From the NCBI RefSeq assembly GCF_002741105.1, contig NZ_NIQU01000001.1:248001-312000 (forward strand): 64,000 bases of DNA, given 5' to 3'. Position numbers and translations under genes: made by a program. Shown here piece after piece: positions 56,262-64,000 of the stretch. Positions within the stretch are counted from its first letter, which is position 1. The number at the start of each line of letters is the position of its first letter. Under the pieces are notes generated by a model. The model ran no database searches, had not been told where the DNA came from, and saw only the letters and a program-made list of their open reading frames with translations. The DNA comes from Pseudomonas sediminis (GTDB lineage: Bacteria; Pseudomonadota; Gammaproteobacteria; Pseudomonadales; Pseudomonadaceae).

Positions 56262-56480
56262 CCAGATCTGCGAACCGGCATGGCACGCGTCTCCGCCTCC
56301 AGCATCTACCGCCTGCGCGCAGAGTGAGTAGCGAGGCGCGGGGTCAACAGTATGCTGCGCCCTCCAACTCGCCTGCGCTAAAGGTCCGCAAGGCGAGCAA
56401 GGCTTCGCCCTGCCCGCTGCACCTGCTGAGAACGTACAAACGACAAAAGGCAGCAATTAACCCTTGCTATTTATGTAATA

Positions 56481-56499
56481 GGAATTATTCTCATTTATG
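56481..56499 (+). promoter_or_regulatory. Candidate Fur box and flanking direct repeats
   Basis: GGAATTATTCTCATTTATG contains the Fur-box core ATTCTCATT and matches about 12 of 19 positions of the consensus. It lies 25-43 bases before the start of the small gene at 56524. A direct repeat TTATGTAAT flanks it (56471-56479 and 56495-56503). The downstream gene looks like PA4570, which I recall as iron-responsive in P. aeruginosa. Confidence 0.55.
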
Positions 56500-56523
56500 T
56501 AATGACGGCCAAGGAGACCTGCC

Positions 56524-56754
56524 ATGACCTACCTGATCGATGCCTGGCTGGACCGCCCGCATCCCTACCTGCGCATCCTCAACCGTGAAACCGGTGAAGT
56601 TTGCGCCATGCTCGAAGAAGAAGCCCTAGACGAACTGCGTGATCAGGGCGACCTGGATTTGCACGAGCTCAGCTCCAGCGAACCCATCGTCCTCAAGGAA
56701 CTGGTGCGCAGCCTGTTTCTGTACTGCTACGCCCGGGCATTGCGCCCATCCTGA
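56524..56754 (+). CDS. Small conserved protein, PA4570-like
   Basis: 76 residues, MTYLIDAWLDRPHPYLRILN followed by RETGEVCAMLEEEALDELRD and a C-terminal helical segment KELVRSLFLYCYARAL. No signal peptide. It resembles the conserved Pseudomonas small protein PA4570, which lies near fklB in P. aeruginosa as here. Function unknown. AAGGAG is 7 bases before the ATG, a Fur-like box precedes it, and a terminator follows. Confidence 0.88.
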   Translation: MTYLIDAWLDRPHPYLRILNRETGEVCAMLEEEALDELRDQGDLDLHELSSSEPIVLKELVRSLFLYCYARALRPS

Positions 56755-56761
56755 AAGACAA

Positions 56762-56792
56762 AACGGCCCTTGTGCAATGCAGAAGGGCCGTT
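56762..56792 (+). terminator. Intrinsic hairpin after the PA4570-like gene
   Basis: A 10-bp perfect stem (AACGGCCCTT at 56762-56771, AAGGGCCGTT at 56783-56792) with an 11-base loop starts 8 bases past the stop. The T tract is short (TTCGT). Confidence 0.75.
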
Positions 56793-56802
56793 CGTACGTT
56801 GC

Positions 56803-56874
56803 CTAGGGTGGACGACGCTTCACCCGTCCACCGTGGTCGCGATGGTGAACAAAAAAAGCGTTGTCCACCTTACA
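56803..56874. repeat. Inverted repeat of the GGGTGGACGACGCTT type
   Basis: AGGGTGGACGACGCTT (from about 56805) is complementary, with one mismatch, to AAGCGTTGTCCACC (56856-56869). Between them are further partial copies (GTCCACCGTGGT). This is a common intergenic repeat of Pseudomonas-type genomes and carries no coding signal. Confidence 0.72.
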
Positions 56875-56883
56875 AACCTTTCT

Positions 56884-57005
56884 CCGGCATCGCGAGCTAG
56901 AGCGATACAAGGCAAAAACAAGCGAGTAAGCGCAGTGTACTTTTGTACATGAGCATTACTCGCTTGTTTTTAACGCAGTAGCGCCGACGCGCAGCAGGCC
57001 GTTAA
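56884..57005 (+). repeat. Structured palindromic repeat, copy C
   Basis: Same box order as copies A and B: CAAGGC, stem arm, GCGCAG, hairpin TGTAC-TTTT-GTACA (56936-56949), TGAGCA, complementary arm, AACGCAG. The arm here is 16 bp and perfectly paired (AAAAACAAGCGAGTAA at 56914-56929, complement at 56956-56971), with the positions of the GA/GA mismatch of copies A and B replaced by Watson-Crick pairs. Outer imperfect pairing extends to GCATCGCGAGCTA and TAGCGCCGACGC. It lies between the PA4570-like gene and fklB and ends 6 bases before the fklB stop. Confidence 0.87.
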
Positions 57006-57011
57006 CGACTC

Positions 57012-57641
57012 TTACAGGATGTCGAGCAGCTCGACATCGAATACCAGCACACTGTGCGGCGGAATGCTGCCGACGCCCTGAGCGCCGTAGGCCAGCTCGC
57101 TCGGTACGTGCAGGCGCCATTTGCTGCCGGTGCCCATCAGTTGCAGCGCCTCGACCCAGCCCGGAATCACACCACCGACCGGGAATTCAGCCGGCTGGCC
57201 ACGCTCGTAGGAGCTGTCGAACACGGTGCCGTCGATCAGGGTGCCGTGGTAGTGAGTACGCACCTGATCCTCAGCCGACGGCTTGGCGCCCTCGCCTGCG
57301 ACCAGCACTTCATACTGCAGGCCGGAGGCCAACACGGTAACGCCCTCGCGCTTGGCGTTCTCAACCAGATACGCACGGCCTTCGCCGGCAGCGGCTTCGG
57401 CCTTGGCGGCAGCTTCGGCCTGCATGATCTCGCGGATGACCTTGAAGCTGGCACCCAGCTCAGCCTCGGAAACGCGGCTGGCCTGGCCACTGAACGCGTC
57501 GGTCAGACCGGCCAGGATAGCGGTCAGGTCGACGCCAGGCGGCGGGTTGTCACGCAACTGACCACCGAGTTGACGACCGATGCCGTAGCTGACGCGGCCC
57601 TCATCGGAGGACAGATCGGGGCTGAAGTTGAATTCGGACAT
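57012..57641 (-). CDS. fklB: FKBP-type peptidyl-prolyl cis-trans isomerase FklB
   Basis: 209 residues, with the N-terminal helical dimerisation domain (RVSYGIGRQLGGQLRDNPPP and the DAFSG..S block) and a C-terminal FKBP domain: VRTHYHGTLIDGTVFDSSYE, PVGGVIPGWVEALQLM and ELAYGAQGVGSIPPHSVLVF. It speeds proline isomerisation during protein folding. No signal peptide with the ATG at 57641, so cytoplasmic like FklB. GGAG lies 6 bases upstream. The order PA4570-like, fklB matches P. aeruginosa as I recall. Confidence 0.94.
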   Translation of the reverse strand: MSEFNFSPDLSSDEGRVSYGIGRQLGGQLRDNPPPGVDLTAILAGLTDAFSGQASRVSEAELGASFKVIREIMQAEAAAKAEAAAGEGRAYLVENAKREGVTVLASGLQYEVLVAGEGAKPSAEDQVRTHYHGTLIDGTVFDSSYERGQPAEFPVGGVIPGWVEALQLMGTGSKWRLHVPSELAYGAQGVGSIPPHSVLVFDVELLDIL

Positions 57642-57854
57642 GAAAGGCTCCGCTTGGGGCTGTGAAAAAAGGTCGGCCAGACTAGCACAGAACGCAGAGT
57701 CACCGGGCGCCCGCCCCACCGTCAGTCCGCCAGCTCCACGTAGATGCGTCGCCTTTGACCTGGAGCAACAGCTACTACCTTTAGCTAAGCTTCACTTAAG
57801 GAAAGCACAGATATCATTTAGACATCATTCGTTCGCCCCTCAGGAGCGTGCGCC

Positions 57855-60344
57855 ATGCAAAACGGCTCTCAAGTCAGTCTTCGGACATGGATATGGCGTG
57901 CCTTCGTACAGACGGCGCTGATTCCGCTGATTCTGGTGGAGACGGTACTGATCAGCGTCTACCTGATCAGCAACGTATCGATCCGTGATGCACAGATATC
58001 CCACCTGCGCGAAACCACTCTCAACGATCTACAGGCGGCCGCCAATCAGGAAGCCCATCTGGTCGAAAGCGAACTCGGCCATATCGCGCGACTCACCAGC
58101 ACCTATGCCTCCCTGACCCAGCAAGCATTGGACAATAGCCAGTCGAGTGCGCCGGCAGAACTGGCCGTTACGCCCAGCGGCGTGCGTTACAGCCCGCGCG
58201 ATGACGGTGGCGCGGCCTCCTTCTACTCCAACGTCACGCCCCTGGATAAGCAGGATCTGCAGAAGGTAGCGCGCTTGGCCGCCCTCGACCCGCTGATGCG
58301 CGAAACCGTGCGGCAAAACCCGCTGGTAGCCAGCATCTATTTCAACAGCTGGGACAGCTACAACCGCATCTTTCCCTGGTTCGACACACCTTCGCAGTAT
58401 CCCCACGACATGGTGATACCGGACTACAACTTCTATTACCTGGCAGACGCCAAGCACAACCCCGAAGGCAAGGTCGCCTGGACCGACGTCTACCTCGACC
58501 CGGCCGGCCAAGGCTGGATGCTTTCTGCCGTTGCCCCTGTCACGCGCGGCGACTTTCTGGAAGGCGTGGTGGGCTTGGACATCACCGTCGGCAAGCTGCT
58601 CGAACACATTCAGAGCCTCGACGTGCCCTGGAATGGTTATGGCGTGATCGTCAGCAAGCAGATGAACATCATGGCCCTGCCTCCCGCTGGCGAAGACGAC
58701 TTCGGCCTGGACGAGCTGACCACCCACTCCTACGACGAAGCCATCAGCTCGGAGCTGTTCAAACCCGAAGACTTCAACCTGGGCAAACGTGCCGATACCG
58801 AAGACCTCGCCAAGGCCATCGCACAGCAGGACAAAGGCGTGCTCTCGGTCCGACTTAACGGCCGTCCGCACCTGGTCGCCTGGGCCACGATCCCGGCTAC
58901 CGACTGGCACATGCTCACCGTAGTCGACGAGGCCGAAGTCTTCAGCCAGACCAACGCACTGGCCAGCCACTACCGCAACATCGGCTACCTGCTGATCGGC
59001 GGCCTGGTGTTGTTCTACCTGGTGTTCTTCGCCTTCATGTGGGGCCGTGCCCGTGAACTGACCGAGCGCCTGCGCAAACCCATCGGTGGCATCGTTGCCA
59101 TGCTCCGCGAAATCGGCCAGGGCAACTGGAAGCCCAAGCGCCCGGCGACCACCATCACCGAACTCGAGGCGATCATCGATGACGTCGAATCCATGGGCCA
59201 GCGCCTGGAACGCAGCGCCACCCAGCTTCAGCGCGCCAGCCACGAGGCCCAGGAAGCCAGCCGCGCCAAGAGCCAGTTCATTTCCAGCATGAGCCATGAG
59301 CTGCGCACCCCGCTCAACGCCATCCAGGGCTTCGCACAGTTGATGCGCATACAGCAGGAGCAGCCGGACAAACAGGACACCGACTACCTCGAGGAAATCC
59401 TGCTCGCCAGCCGCCACCTCAACCAGCTGGTGGGCGATATCCTCGACTGGTCGAGCCTACAGAGCGACCAGCCACGCCTGGACATGACCAAGGTCGACGC
59501 CGTCGCCCTGATGAACGAGTGCGCCGACCTGGTCGCACCGGAAGTCGAAGCCCATGGCCTGGCGCTCAAGCTGGCGCTGCCGGAAACAGCCGTGCCGGTA
59601 CTGGCGGACCAACGGCGCTTGCGCCAGGTGCTGCTCAACCTGCTGTCCAACGCCATCAAGTACACCCCATCTGGCAGCATCAGCCTGAGCTGCACCGAAC
59701 ATGATGACCGTGTACGGCTGATGGTCAGCGACACCGGCATGGGCATCGCCAGCGAGCTGCAACCGCTGCTGTTCGAACCCTTCCAGCGCCTGGGCCAGGA
59801 GAACGGCGCCATCCAGGGCACCGGAATTGGCCTATCGTTGTGCAAGGAATATGCAGCGCTGATGAATGGCGAGATGGGCCTGCACAGCGAGCCGAACAAG
59901 GGCAGCCAGTTCTGGATCGACCTGCCGCGCCACGTCCCCCCGGTACAAGCTGAAGCACCTGAATCGACGCCGCTTCAGGCATGCGTCTATCACGGCGACC
60001 TCGACCGCACGAACCGTGAAATCGTCAGCCAGGCACTGGCCGATATCGATCTGCAGCAGTTCGATGATGGCCAGCAACTGCTGGCAGCGCTTCACAGCAG
60101 ACGTCCTGATCTGCTGCTGCTCAGCGTCGAACTGAATGGCCTGGACGGCCGCGACCTGCTCCGCGCCCTGCACCAGAGCGCCGAGTTGGCAGACCTGCCG
60201 GTGATTCTGCTGAGCCGTGAAGATCAGCTGCAGGAACTGGTCGGTCTGGGTGCCAGCGCCTTGCTCGGCGTGCCCATCGACCCTGATGAACTACACCAAC
60301 TGGTCTGCGACCTGACCGGCAAGGAGGCAACCGATGCTGTCTAA
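57855..60344 (+). CDS. Hybrid sensor histidine kinase with dCACHE sensor and degenerate receiver
   Basis: 829 residues. Helix 1 (about 15-40), a large periplasmic dCACHE-like region to about 375 (including FNSWDSYNRIFPWFDTP and YNFYYLADAKHNPEGKVAWT), helix 2, a linker coiled coil, HisKA with H481 (SHELRTPLNA), HATPase (NLLSNAIKYTPSG, SDTGMGIA, GTGIGLSLC) and a C-terminal receiver. In the receiver the acceptor aspartate is replaced by serine (S757 in LLLLSVELNGLDG), so it cannot be phosphorylated normally. It overlaps the next gene by 11 bases, which encodes an intact receiver, the probable target. Confidence 0.92.
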   Translation: MQNGSQVSLRTWIWRAFVQTALIPLILVETVLISVYLISNVSIRDAQISHLRETTLNDLQAAANQEAHLVESELGHIARLTSTYASLTQQALDNSQSSAPAELAVTPSGVRYSPRDDGGAASFYSNVTPLDKQDLQKVARLAALDPLMRETVRQNPLVASIYFNSWDSYNRIFPWFDTPSQYPHDMVIPDYNFYYLADAKHNPEGKVAWTDVYLDPAGQGWMLSAVAPVTRGDFLEGVVGLDITVGKLLEHIQSLDVPWNGYGVIVSKQMNIMALPPAGEDDFGLDELTTHSYDEAISSELFKPEDFNLGKRADTEDLAKAIAQQDKGVLSVRLNGRPHLVAWATIPATDWHMLTVVDEAEVFSQTNALASHYRNIGYLLIGGLVLFYLVFFAFMWGRARELTERLRKPIGGIVAMLREIGQGNWKPKRPATTITELEAIIDDVESMGQRLERSATQLQRASHEAQEASRAKSQFISSMSHELRTPLNAIQGFAQLMRIQQEQPDKQDTDYLEEILLASRHLNQLVGDILDWSSLQSDQPRLDMTKVDAVALMNECADLVAPEVEAHGLALKLALPETAVPVLADQRRLRQVLLNLLSNAIKYTPSGSISLSCTEHDDRVRLMVSDTGMGIASELQPLLFEPFQRLGQENGAIQGTGIGLSLCKEYAALMNGEMGLHSEPNKGSQFWIDLPRHVPPVQAEAPESTPLQACVYHGDLDRTNREIVSQALADIDLQQFDDGQQLLAALHSRRPDLLLLSVELNGLDGRDLLRALHQSAELADLPVILLSREDQLQELVGLGASALLGVPIDPDELHQLVCDLTGKEATDAV

Positions 60345-61404
60345 GGACTTTCGCCAATCACGCGTGGTCATCGTCGATGATGTGATCGCCAACAGTCGCC
60401 TGCTGGAGTCCAGCCTCCGGGCCTTTGGCCTGCGCGACACCATCAGTTTCTCCGACTCGTCCGCCGCGCTGGACTGGTTGCAGCACAACCCCTGGAGCCT
60501 ACTGCTGCTCGATCTGGACATGCCGGCGCCGAACGGCTTCGACATTCTCCGCGCGCTGGCCGACCGTGATCGCAGCAGCAACCCGATCATCATCATTACC
60601 GCGCTGAACGACGCGGCCAGCCGCCGTACCGGCCTGGAACTGGGCGCCAACGATTATCTGAGCAAACCCGTCGACCTGCCCGAGGTGATCCTGCGGGTAC
60701 GCAGCAACCTGCAACTGAGCCAGGCCAGCATTGCCCTGTATGAAGCCAACACGACACTGGAGCAACGCGTACACGAACGCACCGCCCAGCTGACCCAGAG
60801 CTATAGCGCCGTGGTGCGCACCCTGTCGAGAGCAGCCGCCTATCGCGACAGCGAGACCGGCAACCACATCCTGCGTATTGGCGAATCCGCCGCGCTGATC
60901 GCCGAGGCCCTGGGCATGAGCGCCGAATGGGTAGAGCTGATTCGTCAGGCAGCGCCTATGCATGATGTCGGCAAAATCGGCGTACCCGACCACATTCTGC
61001 TCAAACCCGGCCCCCTGACCGATGATGAACGCCGGCAGATGCAGGAGCACCCCGCCATCGGCCACGCCATTCTGAGCGACCAGCATGCCTCCGAGCTGAC
61101 CACGCTGGCCGCGGAGATCGCCCTGACCCATCACGAGAAATGGGATGGCAGCGGCTACCCCAATGGTTTGAGCGGTGAACAAATCCCGCTGTCCGGGCGC
61201 ATCGTCGCCATCTGCGACGTCTACGACGCCTTGCGCATGCCACGCCCATACAAGGCGCCCTGGCCCATCGAAAAAGCCCAGGTGTTTATTCGTGAACAGT
61301 CCGGCAAGCATTTCGACCCAGAGTTGGTCGCACTGGTGGAGAGCCTCTATGAGCAGATCGAGACCCTCCAGCACGACCTCAGCGATTGCCCTCAAGGAGA
61401 CTGA
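60334..61404 (+). CDS. Response regulator with HD-GYP domain
   Basis: 356 residues. The receiver has D15-D16, phosphoacceptor D60 (LLLLDLDMP) and the K in SKPVD. A helical linker leads to an HD-GYP domain with APMHDVGKIGVPDHIL and HHEKWDGSGYPNGL, the signature of c-di-GMP phosphodiesterases. It most likely degrades c-di-GMP when phosphorylated by the cognate kinase. AGGAGG lies before the ATG, and its start overlaps the kinase stop by 11 bases. Confidence 0.94.
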   Translation: MLSKDFRQSRVVIVDDVIANSRLLESSLRAFGLRDTISFSDSSAALDWLQHNPWSLLLLDLDMPAPNGFDILRALADRDRSSNPIIIITALNDAASRRTGLELGANDYLSKPVDLPEVILRVRSNLQLSQASIALYEANTTLEQRVHERTAQLTQSYSAVVRTLSRAAAYRDSETGNHILRIGESAALIAEALGMSAEWVELIRQAAPMHDVGKIGVPDHILLKPGPLTDDERRQMQEHPAIGHAILSDQHASELTTLAAEIALTHHEKWDGSGYPNGLSGEQIPLSGRIVAICDVYDALRMPRPYKAPWPIEKAQVFIREQSGKHFDPELVALVESLYEQIETLQHDLSDCPQGD

Positions 61405-61473
61405 TGGACCTTGATAACGACACGTAACGCCTCAGCCCGCTAGTCATCTCTTAAATCTTTGAGTACTGCCACC

Positions 61474-63099
61474 ATGAACTTCAGATCCATCTCCATAGCC
61501 CCTCGTGCTGCGATAGGATTTGGCTTGATCGCCCTGCTGGTCTTCGCCCTCGGCGGTTTTGCCCTGCTACAGATGAACAGCATGCATGACCGCTCCAGCG
61601 AGGTAGAAACCAACTGGATTCCCAGCCTCAATACCCTGGGCGACGTCACGCAGGACATCCTGCGTCTGCGCGCAGTGACCCTGCGCATGCTGCTCAGCGA
61701 AACCCCCCAGCAATTGCAGGAAAACATGGCACTGGCGCAGAAGCTGCTGGATGACCTGAAGGGTGCACAGTCCCGCTACGAGACCTTGATCAGCTCATCC
61801 GAGGAACGCGGCACCTACGAAGAGTTCAAGAGTGCCGAGGTAGCCTATCTGAGACTGCGTGACCAACTCGTTCAGCATCTGCAGAACGGTGACCGTCAGA
61901 CCGCACAGGATTTGCTCGCAGGGGGCATGAACAAGCAGGCTGACATGATGGTCAAGGCCCTCAATACCCTGATAGACCTCAATCGCCAGGGCGCCTCGAA
62001 TGCAGCAAAAGCCGCAGATTCCGTTTACACCCAGGCCACCCGCGGCACGTTGCTGGTCATGGCTCTTTCGGCCATTGCCACGGTGATACTTGCCGCGCTG
62101 CTGACTCGCAGCATCGTCAAGCCATTGGCTGACGCGGTACAGGTGGCGGACTCGGTGGCCAGCGGCAATCTGACCCTGAACATCGACACCCAGGGCAATG
62201 ACGAGCCGGCCAAGTTGTTGCAGGCGCTCAAGAGCATGCAGGGCAATCTGCGCGGCACCATCGAACAGATCGCCGACGCCTCCAATCAACTGGCATCGGC
62301 CGCTGAACAACTGAGTGCCGTCACTGATGGCACCGCGCGCAACCTGCACCAGCAAAGCCTGGAGATCGACCAGGCCGCCACCGCCGTCACCGAAATGAGC
62401 AGCGCCGTGGATGAGGTGGCGCGTAACGCCGCCAGTGCCTCGGAAAGCTCCAGCGAATCCGGGCGCATTGCCCGCCAGGGCAGCGAGCGCATCACCCAGA
62501 CGTTGTCATCGATCAACCAGCTGGCCGCCGATGTCGATTTGACCTCGAGCAACTTCGGCCAACTGGCCGGCAAGATCCGTGGCATCAGCCAGGTACTCGA
62601 CGTGATTCGCAGCATCGCCGAACAGACCAACCTGCTTGCCCTCAACGCCGCCATCGAGGCTGCACGTGCAGGCGAAGCGGGTCGCGGTTTTGCCGTGGTT
62701 GCCGATGAAGTGCGCGCCCTGGCGCACAAGACCGGGCAATCCACCCGCGAGATCGAGACCATGATCAGTACCGTGCAAGGTGACACCGAACAGGCGGTGC
62801 GCGCCATGGAATCGAGCAATGGGCTAGCCAAGCAGACGCTGGATATCGCCGAGGGCGCGGGAGCCGCGCTGGATCAGATCATTCAGTCGATTGCCGAGAT
62901 TGGCGACCGCAACCTGGTGATCGCCAGCGCCACCGAACAGCAGGCCCACGTCGCCCGTGAAGTGGATCGCAACCTGATCAACATTCGCGACCTGTCGCTG
63001 CAGAACTCGGCTGGTTCGGAACAGACCAGCACCGCCAGCCGCTCGCTGTCGAGCCTGGCCGCCAACATGCAGGGCATGGTCGCGCGCTTTCAGGTCTGA
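61474..63099 (+). CDS. Methyl-accepting chemotaxis protein (four-helix-bundle sensor)
   Basis: 541 residues. N-terminal helix ([19 protein letters not shown]), a periplasmic four-helix-bundle sensor (about 35-190), helix 2, HAMP ([20 protein letters not shown]) and a conserved signalling tip [20 protein letters not shown]. The sensor type binds small organic molecules in known cases. A TTG at 61459 is in frame; the ATG at 61474 is preferred. It lies 69 bases after the HD-GYP gene and may share its transcript, linking chemotaxis and c-di-GMP control. Confidence 0.94.
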   Translation: MNFRSISIAPRAAIGFGLIALLVFALGGFALLQMNSMHDRSSEVETNWIPSLNTLGDVTQDILRLRAVTLRMLLSETPQQLQENMALAQKLLDDLKGAQSRYETLISSSEERGTYEEFKSAEVAYLRLRDQLVQHLQNGDRQTAQDLLAGGMNKQADMMVKALNTLIDLNRQGASNAAKAADSVYTQATRGTLLVMALSAIATVILAALLTRSIVKPLADAVQVADSVASGNLTLNIDTQGNDEPAKLLQALKSMQGNLRGTIEQIADASNQLASAAEQLSAVTDGTARNLHQQSLEIDQAATAVTEMSSAVDEVARNAASASESSSESGRIARQGSERITQTLSSINQLAADVDLTSSNFGQLAGKIRGISQVLDVIRSIAEQTNLLALNAAIEAARAGEAGRGFAVVADEVRALAHKTGQSTREIETMISTVQGDTEQAVRAMESSNGLAKQTLDIAEGAGAALDQIIQSIAEIGDRNLVIASATEQQAHVAREVDRNLINIRDLSLQNSAGSEQTSTASRSLSSLAANMQGMVARFQV

Positions 63100-63108
63100 G
63101 CCTTCGCA

Positions 63109-63140
63109 GCGGGTGCCCGGAGGTTACTCCGGTCACCCGC
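63109..63140. terminator. Hairpin between convergent MCP and DUF2256 genes
   Basis: GCGGGTGCCCGGAG (63109-63122) pairs with CTCCGGTCACCCGC (63127-63140), a 14-position stem with one mismatch and loop GTTA. It fills the gap between the convergent stops; no T tract, so termination efficiency is uncertain. Confidence 0.6.
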
Positions 63141-63269
63141 TCAGCGCGAACGCCGACAGCGCTCTGAGCAGTAGCGCACCTCGTCCCAGCAGCGCGCCCA
63201 CTTCTTGCGCCAGCTGAACGGCAGGCCGCAGACCGCGCAGGTCTTCACCGGCAACTCGCTTTTCTTCAC
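63141..63269 (-). CDS. DUF2256 family zinc-finger-like small protein
   Basis: 42 residues from a GTG at 63269: [20 protein letters not shown] then [20 protein letters not shown]. The CxxC and YCSxxC pairs give a four-cysteine zinc-binding site and the [16 protein letters not shown] block is the DUF2256 signature. GGAG lies 5 bases upstream. The GTG overlaps the photolyase-like stop (GTGA, 4 bases), a sign of translational coupling; the family is commonly found beside such photolyase genes. Function unknown. Confidence 0.88.
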   Translation of the reverse strand: MKKSELPVKTCAVCGLPFSWRKKWARCWDEVRYCSERCRRSR

Positions 63270-64000
63270 AGCATCTCCCCGGCATCGAGCTTGGCCAGCA
63301 GGCGCTCGCCCCAATCCCACAGCACCTGTTGCTTAGCCTCGGTCATGCGCGCCAGGTTTCGGTAAACCATGCCAATGCGCGGGTTACGCTCCAGGGGCTC
63401 GCGGTGGCGCATCAGAAAATGCCAGTACAGCGCGTTGAACGGGCAGGCCGATTCGCCGGTGCTCTCGCCCACCTTGTAGCTGCAGCCCTGGCAATGGTTG
63501 GACATGCGCTTGACGTAATGACCACTGGCGCAATAAGGCTTGGAGCCGAGGTAGCCACCGTCGGCATGCATCACCATGCCCAGAGTGTTGGGCAGCTCCA
63601 CCCAGTCGAAGGCGTCCATATACACGGCCAGGTACCAGTCACAGATGGCTTTGGGCGCGATGCCAGCGAGCAAGGCGAAGTTGCCGGTGACCATCAGCCG
63701 CTGGATATGGTGCGCGTAGGCATGCTCCAGAGTCTGGCCGATGGCCTGACGCATGCAGTTCATCCGCGTCTTGCCGGTCCAGTAGAACTGGGGCAGCGCT
63801 CGTGAGTTGCCAAAGCGATTGCCCTCGGCGTACTCCGGCATACGTAGCCAGTAGATGCCGCGCACGTATTCGCGCCAGCCGATCAACTGGCGGATGAAAC
63901 CTTCGGCGGCATTCAGCGGCACGTCGCCGGCACGATAGGCGGCCTCGACCTCGGCGCAGATCCGCCGCAGATCGAGCAAGCCGATATTCAGCGCAGCGCT
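63266..64000 (-). CDS. FeS-BCP/CryPro photolyase-related protein, C-terminal part (cut by window edge)
   Basis: At least 244 residues are readable; the N terminus lies beyond the right edge. The segments [40 protein letters not shown] and [20 protein letters not shown] are those of the bacterial (6-4) photolyase/cryptochrome family with a 4Fe-4S cluster. The cluster cysteines are visible in [18 protein letters not shown] and [11 protein letters not shown]. It binds FAD and either repairs (6-4) photoproducts or senses light. It is coupled to the DUF2256 gene. Confidence 0.93.
   Translation of the reverse strand, partial: SAALNIGLLDLRRICAEVEAAYRAGDVPLNAAEGFIRQLIGWREYVRGIYWLRMPEYAEGNRFGNSRALPQFYWTGKTRMNCMRQAIGQTLEHAYAHHIQRLMVTGNFALLAGIAPKAICDWYLAVYMDAFDWVELPNTLGMVMHADGGYLGSKPYCASGHYVKRMSNHCQGCSYKVGESTGESACPFNALYWHFLMRHREPLERNPRIGMVYRNLARMTEAKQQVLWDWGERLLAKLDAGEML

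Overview
The window looks like a chromosomal segment of a GC-rich gammaproteobacterium, almost certainly Pseudomonas, probably of the P. mendocina/oleovorans type. The evidence is the gene order recalled from P. aeruginosa (lpxL-minC-minD-minE-rluA-apeB; a divergent Lon next to a chagasin-type inhibitor; a 76-residue small protein beside fklB), an OprP/OprO-type porin, and the REP-like intergenic repeats. I see no rRNA, tRNA, CRISPR array, prophage or complete insertion sequence. Both ends cut a gene: an aldo/keto reductase on the left and an FeS photolyase-like protein on the right.

Layout. 0-9 kb: a small minus operon (methyltransferase, glyoxalase-fold protein, aldo/keto reductase), a large divergent penicillin-binding protein, an alpha/beta hydrolase, a VF530 protein, the proline symporter putP and a FemAB-like acetyltransferase. 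9-12 kb: an exported inorganic pyrophosphatase, a secreted ParB/Srx-like protein and a phosphate/pyrophosphate-type porin, plausibly a phosphorus-scavenging group. 12-16 kb: small membrane proteins, a CynX-like transporter, a short-chain dehydrogenase and a cupin. 16-21.7 kb: an exported hydrolase coupled to MlaA, pirin, patatin and LpxL. 21.8-26.6 kb: minCDE, rluA, apeB, gmhA. 26.6-31 kb: a four-gene minus operon encoding a periplasmic cupredoxin, a membrane GGDEF/EAL protein with a broken GGDEF motif, an outer-membrane DUF3034 protein and a lipoprotein globin. 31-37.8 kb: an AraC regulator, a membrane protein, an AsrA-type Lon, an I42 inhibitor and an ABC exporter.

38-54.4 kb is a hexarate catabolic island: D-2-hydroxyacid dehydrogenase, FAD oxidase, galactarate dehydratase, GudP-type transporter, glucarate dehydratase, 5-dehydro-4-deoxyglucarate dehydratase, then divergently a second glucarate dehydratase with a complete tripartite tricarboxylate transporter (tctCBA), and two L-talarate/galactarate dehydratase paralogues around a LysR regulator. 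Together they would import glucarate, galactarate or talarate, dehydrate each to 5-dehydro-4-deoxyglucarate and convert that to 2-oxoglutarate semialdehyde. The final dehydrogenase to 2-oxoglutarate is not in the window. 54.6-63.1 kb carries two chemoreceptors, a Fur-type promoter before a small protein, fklB, and a hybrid kinase coupled to an HD-GYP response regulator. The right end holds a 42-residue DUF2256 protein coupled to the photolyase-like gene.

The most unusual non-coding structure is a family of three long palindromic elements (36737-36878, 38963-39102, 56884-57005). They share short conserved boxes, but their central stems differ in sequence while remaining perfectly paired.
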